Shown: positions 51,649 to 55,842 of the stretch, piece after piece
How positions within the stretch are numbered: position 1 is the first letter of the stretch
Layout: the number at the start of each line of letters is the position of its first letter
DNA from: Actinomycetota bacterium
GTDB lineage: Bacteria > Actinomycetota > Thermoleophilia > Gaiellales > Gaiellaceae
Length of the DNA stretch: 55,842 nucleotides
NCBI GenBank assembly: GCA_005885245.1
Contig: VAWR01000003.1
Location: 1 to 55,842, forward strand
Direction: 5' to 3'
Notes under the pieces: model-generated
Databases searched by the model: none
The model's input: only the letters and a program-made list of their open reading frames with translations
What the model was told of the DNA's origin: nothing
Made by a program: the position numbers and the translations under genes

Positions 51649-52350
51649 CTAGCTCTTCTTGAGCTGCGGCTCGAGGCGGTAGCCGACTCCATAACGTGTC
51701 TGGATGAAGGTGTGTACTGGGGCGCGCCGGTCGACCTTGTCTCGTAACCGGCGGACGAAGACGTCGACAGTGCGGTCGCGATGGGTCTCGCGGCGGCCCC
51801 AGATCTTCTGCAAGAGCTCGTCGCGGGTGACGACACGGCCACGTTCGAGCGCGAGCTGGTAGAGGAGACGGAACTCGGTCGGGGTCAGTTCGGCGCTTTC
51901 TCCCGCCACGAACGCCTGCACCTCCCGCGGATCGATCCTCAGCTCCTCGATCTCGATCGGCTCTCCGCGAGGCGCATCGTCGCGACGCCTCGCGCGGCGC
52001 GAAGCTGCCCGCACGCGCGCCACGAGCTCGTTCATCGAGAACGGTTTGACCAGGTAGTCATCAGCCCCGATCTCCAGCGCGTGAATCCGGTCGTGCTCCG
52101 TGCCCCGCGCGCTGACGACGACGATCGGCGTGGCGATCCCCTCGGCGCGGGCTTCCTGAATCACACTCCAGCCGTCTCGTTCCGGCAGCATGAGATCGAG
52201 TACGAGGACGTCAGGCCGTTCGAACCGCAACCGCGCGAGACCTTGCTCTCCCTTGCCGACCACGACGGGATCGAACCCGGCGGACGAAAGATGGCGCGCC
52301 ATGCCGTCCGCGATGACGGCGTCATCCTCGACGATCAGGACTTTGGCCAT
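51649..52350 (-). CDS. phoP: OmpR/PhoB-family response regulator (PhoP-like)
   Basis: DNA-binding regulator of 233 residues. The receiver domain has EDD at the acidic pocket, phospho-acceptor Asp52 (LDLMLPERDG), Ser in VVVSARG and Lys in LVKPFSM. The winged-helix effector at about 130-228 has LTPTEFRLLYQLA and DRTVDVFVRRLRDKV, then IQTRYGVGYRLE. Its position beside a kinase and the pst genes, which carry PHO-box-like repeats, indicates the phosphate-starvation regulator. The start ATG at 52350 is only 11 bp from the divergent kinase start. Confidence 0.93.
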   Translation of the reverse strand: MAKVLIVEDDAVIADGMARHLSSAGFDPVVVGKGEQGLARLRFERPDVLVLDLMLPERDGWSVIQEARAEGIATPIVVVSARGTEHDRIHALEIGADDYLVKPFSMNELVARVRAASRRARRRDDAPRGEPIEIEELRIDPREVQAFVAGESAELTPTEFRLLYQLALERGRVVTRDELLQKIWGRRETHRDRTVDVFVRRLRDKVDRRAPVHTFIQTRYGVGYRLEPQLKKS

Positions 52351-52361
52351 ACTCGCCGTGA

Positions 52362-53036
52362 ATGATGGAGGAAGCGAGGGCTTACGACGAGCTGAGGACC
52401 GGATTCACGGCTGCGGTCTCGCACGAGCTGCGGACGCCGCTGGCTCGGCTGCTGTCTCTCCTCGAGTCCGCGGCGCTTCCAGGTGTCGACCGCGACGCGT
52501 TGCTTGCCCAGGCGAGGGAGCAGGTTGAGGAGATGAGCGAGCTCGTGGACGACGTCCTGTTCCTCTCGGAGCTCGAGAGCGGGCGCGAGGTCGTCGCGCT
52601 CGGTGCCACGCGCGCGCTGCCTGTCCTCGAGGAGGTGTCTGGGCGGCTTGCGGACAGCGCTGAGCGAGCTGACGTGACGATTCGGATCGAGGGCGAGCCC
52701 GGAGCCGCGCTCCCACTGCGACGCCGAATGCTCCAGGTCGTCGCCGAGAACCTGGTGCAAAACGCGATTCGCTACGCCGGCCCCGGCGCGACCCTCACGC
52801 TGTCTGTGCGGCCCGGCGTGCTGGAGGCCGGCGACGACGGTCGAGGCGTCGAGGAGGACGAGCTCCCGCGCCTGTTCGAGCGTTTCTTCCGCAGCGACCG
52901 GGCGCGAGCCTCCCGTGGCACCGGGCTGGGCCTGGCGATCGTCAAGCATGTCGTGGTCTCGGCCGGCGGCGCTGTAGAAGCATCGGGCGGGCCGGGGCGA
53001 GGGCTGCGCGTGATCTGCAGCTTCCCCGCCCCGTAA
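52362..53036 (+). CDS. phoR: PhoR-like histidine kinase lacking a sensor domain
   Basis: A 224-residue kinase holding only the HisKA domain (SHELRTPLARL, His21) and the HATPase domain (N box AENLVQNAIRYA, then GDDGRGVEEDELPRLFERFFRSD, GTGLGLAIVKH). There is no transmembrane or periplasmic part. An in-frame TGA sits directly before the ATG at 52362, so no longer start exists. Most PhoR proteins have membrane helices and a PAS or extracellular region of 100-300 residues before this. It is divergent from the regulator instead of following it. A soluble kinase could sense state through a partner such as PhoU, but this is speculation. Confidence 0.85.
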   Translation: MMEEARAYDELRTGFTAAVSHELRTPLARLLSLLESAALPGVDRDALLAQAREQVEEMSELVDDVLFLSELESGREVVALGATRALPVLEEVSGRLADSAERADVTIRIEGEPGAALPLRRRMLQVVAENLVQNAIRYAGPGATLTLSVRPGVLEAGDDGRGVEEDELPRLFERFFRSDRARASRGTGLGLAIVKHVVVSAGGAVEASGGPGRGLRVICSFPAP

Positions 53037-53048
53037 CCGACTCGTCTT

Positions 53049-54086
53049 TCAGGAGTGAACGAGGTTGAGCGTCTTCAGGGAGGCCTTCAGCACGACTTTC
53101 GGGATCGGCTGGAAGAGGAGCTTCGGACCATCCTGCTGACCGCTTGTCAGCGTCCAGCGCACGAACCTCTTGAGATCCGCGGCCTTGGACGTCTGCTTCG
53201 GGATGATCACGTACGTGAAGGTGCAGATCGGGTAGGCGAGAGCCTGGCTCTTCGCGGGATTCACGATCGAGATGCCGCCGTTGTCAGGAGCGACGCGATT
53301 GATCGTCTTCGCCGCGGCAGCGATGCCCTTCAGGCCCGGCAACGCAAACACGCCTGCCTTGTTCTGGATCGCGGCGAACTTGAAGTGATTGACGAGTGAG
53401 AAGGCGACGTCCACGTAGGTGATGCCACCGTTCGTCTGGCTGAGCGCAGCCGAGACACCCGAAGAACCCCGGCCTCCCACTCCGGTCGGCCAGTTCACGG
53501 CAGTCCCTCTGCCCACGCGGCTCTTCCACTCGGAGCTGACGCGACTGAGGTAGTCGGTCATGTTGTACGTCGTCCCGGAACCGTCGCTGCGGTGGATGAC
53601 GGTGATCGATGTGTTCGGGATGGTCTTGCCCTTGTTCAGCCCCTTGACGGCTGGGGCATCCCAGGTCTTGATCTTGCCGAGGAAGATGTCGGCGAGCACC
53701 TTGCCGTTCAGCCGGATCCGGTTGGGGCCGCCGTCCAGTCTGTACGGGATCGACGTCGCCGAGAGTGCCCATGGAATCTGGACGCAGCCCTTGCACGCCG
53801 CGAACTGGTCCGGGGAGAGCGGAGCGTCGCTTGCACCGAAGTCCACGGTGCGGTTTGTGATCTGCGAGATGCCGCCTCCGCTTCCGATCGGGCCGTACGT
53901 CACTTTGATGCCGAGAGCCCCGTCGACCTTCGGGACCCAGGCTTGCACGAGCTTCGAGACGAAGGTGCTGCCGGCGCCCGTCAAGCTCCCTCCGGTTGCC
54001 TTCGAGCCTGATGCTCCAGCTCCGCTGCTCGCGGACAGGGCGAGCGAAGCGATCAACGCGAGCACGATGGCGAGCTTCCTGGTCAA
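53049..54086 (-). CDS. pstS: Phosphate ABC transporter substrate-binding protein
   Basis: Exported high-affinity phosphate-binding protein of 345 residues. The signal peptide ends in a Ser/Gly-rich segment (LALSASSGAGASG) with no lipobox Cys. The mature protein has LTGAGSTFVSKLVQAWV, GSGGGISQI, the phosphate-site phrases VDFGASDAPLS and HRSDGSGTTYNMTDYL, and GGISIV before the C-terminal half. The TTG start at 54086 is chosen because of the strong GGGGAGGAA site nine bases upstream and the clean signal peptide. A longer ORF to 54257 would read the promoter. PHO-box-like repeats lie about 90 bp upstream. Confidence 0.95.
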   Translation of the reverse strand: MTRKLAIVLALIASLALSASSGAGASGSKATGGSLTGAGSTFVSKLVQAWVPKVDGALGIKVTYGPIGSGGGISQITNRTVDFGASDAPLSPDQFAACKGCVQIPWALSATSIPYRLDGGPNRIRLNGKVLADIFLGKIKTWDAPAVKGLNKGKTIPNTSITVIHRSDGSGTTYNMTDYLSRVSSEWKSRVGRGTAVNWPTGVGGRGSSGVSAALSQTNGGITYVDVAFSLVNHFKFAAIQNKAGVFALPGLKGIAAAAKTINRVAPDNGGISIVNPAKSQALAYPICTFTYVIIPKQTSKAADLKRFVRWTLTSGQQDGPKLLFQPIPKVVLKASLKTLNLVHS

Positions 54087-54171
54087 GTGTGTTCCTCCCC
54101 TGCTCTCGCTCTCCGTAGTCGGGCCGAGCATGCCCGCGCGTGCGTACAGAGTGGGCTGACGGGGCGTGTCG

Positions 54172-54193
54172 TTCTGGTGACAGACCGGTGACC
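54172..54193. promoter_or_regulatory. PHO-box-like direct repeats between pstS and pstC
   Basis: Read on the minus strand, two adjacent 11-mers are GGTCACCGGTC and TGTCACCAGAA, with a weaker third block CGACACGCCCC. They match the streptomycete PhoP box, built of 11-bp direct repeats of G(T/G)TCACC-type. Both GGTGAC cores lie 11 bp apart at 54176 and 54187. They sit about 90 bp before the pstS start and 43 bp before the pstC start, so they could serve both. Confidence 0.7.
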
Positions 54194-54235
54194 GGCTCGC
54201 GTGTCGCCCAGCCTGCTCTTTAGGGTTGCCGCGCA

Positions 54236-55210
54236 ATGAGCGTCGCGCCGACGACATCCCCTTTCACCACGCGTGGGCGTGGACTCGTCGACCGCCTGGG
54301 GGACAAGGCCTTTCACCTCTTGACGATCGCCATGGCGCTCCTCTGCGTCGCTGTGGTGGCGGCGATCGTCTGGAAGGTCTTCTCGCTCGCCCACCCCGCA
54401 GTCGGGGAGAACGGATTCGGTTTCTTCACGCACCTCGTCTGGGATCCGGTCAAGAACCACTACGGTGCCCTCCTCTTCCTCTACGGCACTGCGGTCAGCT
54501 CTTTCGTCGCATTGCTGATTGCGACGCCGTTGTCGATCGCGATCGGCCTTTACCTGAGCGAGCTCGCGCCGAAGGGGATCCGGGGGATCATCGCTTCGCT
54601 CGTCGAGATGCTTGCCGCGATTCCGAGCGTCGTCCTCGGACTCTGGGGCATCCTCGTCCTCGGCCCCTTCATGGCGCACCACGTCGACCCCTGGTTGCAT
54701 CGAACGCTCGGCTTCCTGCCGATGTTCACGGGCCAGATCGGTCAGAACGGACTGAGCCTGCTCACCGCGATCGTGATCCTCACGATCATGATCGTCCCGA
54801 TCATCTCGAGCATCAGCCGGGAGCTCTTCCTGCAGGTACCCACCGAGCTGGAGGAGGGTGCGCTCGCGCTCGGTGCGACGAGGTGGGAAATGGTGCGCGG
54901 CGTGATTCTTCCGTCCGCGCGTTCGGGAATCGCGGCGGCAATGATCCTCGGTCTTGGGCGGGCGCTCGGAGAGGCAATCGCGGTCACGCAGGTGATCGGC
55001 GGGGCGACGACCTTCAGCAAATCATGGTTTGCACCTGCCGACACGCTCGCGAGCAAGGTCGCCGGCAATTACCAGAGCGCCTCCACCCGTCTCGAAGCGG
55101 CGTCGCTCATCGAGCTCGCGGCGATCCTCCTCGTCCTCGGCCTCATCGTGAACATCCTGGCTCAGGTGATCGTCAGACGCTTCGATCCCGCGCGGACGAG
55201 GTCGGCGTGA
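54236..55210 (+). CDS. pstC: Phosphate ABC transporter permease PstC
   Basis: One of the two membrane subunits of the phosphate importer. The 324-residue protein has six or so hydrophobic helices, with the EAA cytoplasmic loop in ELEEGALALGATRWEMVRGVILPSARSGIAAAMILGLGRALGEA. Upstream lie YGTAVSSFVALLIATPLSIAIGLYLSE and PSVVLGLWGILVLGPFM. It starts at ATG 54236 and overlaps the next gene by one base. It is divergent from pstS, an arrangement unlike the usual pstSCAB order. Confidence 0.95.
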   Translation: MSVAPTTSPFTTRGRGLVDRLGDKAFHLLTIAMALLCVAVVAAIVWKVFSLAHPAVGENGFGFFTHLVWDPVKNHYGALLFLYGTAVSSFVALLIATPLSIAIGLYLSELAPKGIRGIIASLVEMLAAIPSVVLGLWGILVLGPFMAHHVDPWLHRTLGFLPMFTGQIGQNGLSLLTAIVILTIMIVPIISSISRELFLQVPTELEEGALALGATRWEMVRGVILPSARSGIAAAMILGLGRALGEAIAVTQVIGGATTFSKSWFAPADTLASKVAGNYQSASTRLEAASLIELAAILLVLGLIVNILAQVIVRRFDPARTRSA

Positions 55211-55842
55211 TGAGCAGCGCAGTTCCGGAGTTCGACCTCAGACCCGGCGGACGGCTCCGCCGCCGTCGCATCGTCAACCGGATCATGGAGTCCATGGGCA
55301 CGCTCGCCGCGCTGCTTGCGGTCGGGGTGCTCGTGATCGTCGTCGTCTCGGTGGTCCGAAAGGGGGCGCCGGCGCTCAGCTGGCATTTCCTGGTGAGCAA
55401 GCCGAATCTCTTCGGGGGTCCCGGTGGTGGGATTGCAAGCGCGATCGTCGGGACGGTGATCATCGTCGGGGTCGCCGCCGCCATCGCGCTGCCGGTCGGC
55501 GTCCTGACCGCCGTCTACCTCACGGAATTCGCGCCGCGACGCGTTGGCGGTCTGATCCAGCTCGTGATCGACGTGATGGCCGGCCTGCCGACCATCGTGG
55601 TTGGTGTCTTCGTGTACGGCCTGCTCGTGGTGGGTCACCAGCAGAGCGGGTACGCGGGCGCCGTGGGCCTTGCGATCGTGATGTTGCCGCTGATCGCCCG
55701 CGCGACTCAGGAGGTGCTGCTGCTCGTTCCGTCCTCGCTGCGCGAGGCGAGTCTCGCGCTGGGCGTGAGCCGCTGGCGAACCGTGATCGGAGTCATCCTG
55801 CCGACGGCCCTCAGTGGGATCGTCACGGGTGGAGTGCTGGCT
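55210..55842 (+). CDS. pstA: Phosphate ABC transporter permease PstA (partial)
   Basis: Second permease of the phosphate importer, 211 codons visible and cut by the window edge. It has GGIASAIVGTVIIVGVAAAIALPVGVLTAVYLTEFAPRR, VMAGLPTIVVGVFVYGLLVVGH and the EAA loop SLREASLALGVSRWRTVIGVILPTALSGIVTG. These match PstA, including the typical residues preceding the first helix. It starts at ATG 55210, sharing one base with the pstC stop. pstB presumably follows to the right. Confidence 0.94.
   Translation, partial: MSSAVPEFDLRPGGRLRRRRIVNRIMESMGTLAALLAVGVLVIVVVSVVRKGAPALSWHFLVSKPNLFGGPGGGIASAIVGTVIIVGVAAAIALPVGVLTAVYLTEFAPRRVGGLIQLVIDVMAGLPTIVVGVFVYGLLVVGHQQSGYAGAVGLAIVMLPLIARATQEVLLLVPSSLREASLALGVSRWRTVIGVILPTALSGIVTGGVLA

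Noticed and set aside
53049-54257. Longer pstS start at 54257
   Set aside because: It would translate the promoter with the PHO-box-like repeats and bury the signal peptide; the TTG at 54086 has a good ribosome site.

Overview
The window is a high-GC (clearly above 60 % by eye), densely packed bacterial chromosome segment. The best guess is an actinobacterium of the Thermoleophilia (Gaiellales/Solirubrobacterales) type. This is an inference from gene content and not from a marker-gene tree: SufC, TatA/TatC, OpcA, a long transaldolase, small DUF6458- and DUF6220-like membrane proteins, a PdtaS/PdtaR pair, PHO-box-like repeats and frequent GTG/TTG starts. No rRNA, CRISPR array, intact insertion sequence or prophage was seen. 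There is one tRNA, and no gene-free stretch exceeds 300 bases.

Layout. 1-6456: partial sufC and an SDR on the minus strand, then a plus-strand run of tatA-tatC-amidohydrolase-TPR protein (frameshifted)-STAS-dihaem cytochrome c-thioesterase. 6553-11308 (minus): an A2-type haem-copper oxidase operon, ctaC-ctaD-[two-domain USP]-ctaE-[TM-USP]. 11406-16137: a small membrane protein, a 1021-residue GAF/PAS sensor kinase, an exported beta-rich protein, and a recombinase relic lying over tRNA-Lys. 16295-24887: UDP-sugar genes (wbpA/wbpB/wbpD-like), a subtilase, a SpoIID protein, a PASTA-less Ser/Thr kinase and rfbB. 24898-30044: glnA behind an attenuator-like leader, then a PdtaS-like kinase and a PdtaR-like ANTAR regulator. 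30050-40422: an ABC-F ATPase, then a pentose-phosphate cluster (FGGY kinase, tkt, rpiB, tal, gnd, zwf, opcA). 40409-47281: a Fic protein with a palindromic promoter site, a methyltransferase, secreted proteins, an amidase and a metallopeptidase. 47326-51235 (minus): a second, caa3-type (A1) oxidase cluster, ctaC-ctaD-ctaB-small membrane protein. 51349-55842: a PhoP-like regulator, a sensor-less PhoR-like kinase, and pstS, pstC and partial pstA around a PHO-box-like repeat.

How the parts fit. Two different terminal oxidases plus a dihaem cytochrome c point to a branched aerobic respiratory chain. The pentose-phosphate genes form an almost complete oxidative and non-oxidative set. The phosphate genes look like one regulon.

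The most interesting signal is the glnA leader. A 6-bp hairpin with the loop AACGGA (A at loop position 1, G at position 4) shares its 3' arm with a perfect intrinsic terminator just ahead of the glnA ribosome-binding site, and an ANTAR-domain regulator with its likely kinase lies 2.4-5 kb downstream. The second is a family of universal-stress-like domains woven into the A2 oxidase operon. Two genes (the TPR protein and caa3 subunit II) each carry what looks like a one-base deletion, which may be real or a sequence error. Several hairpin-bearing intergenic elements recur.
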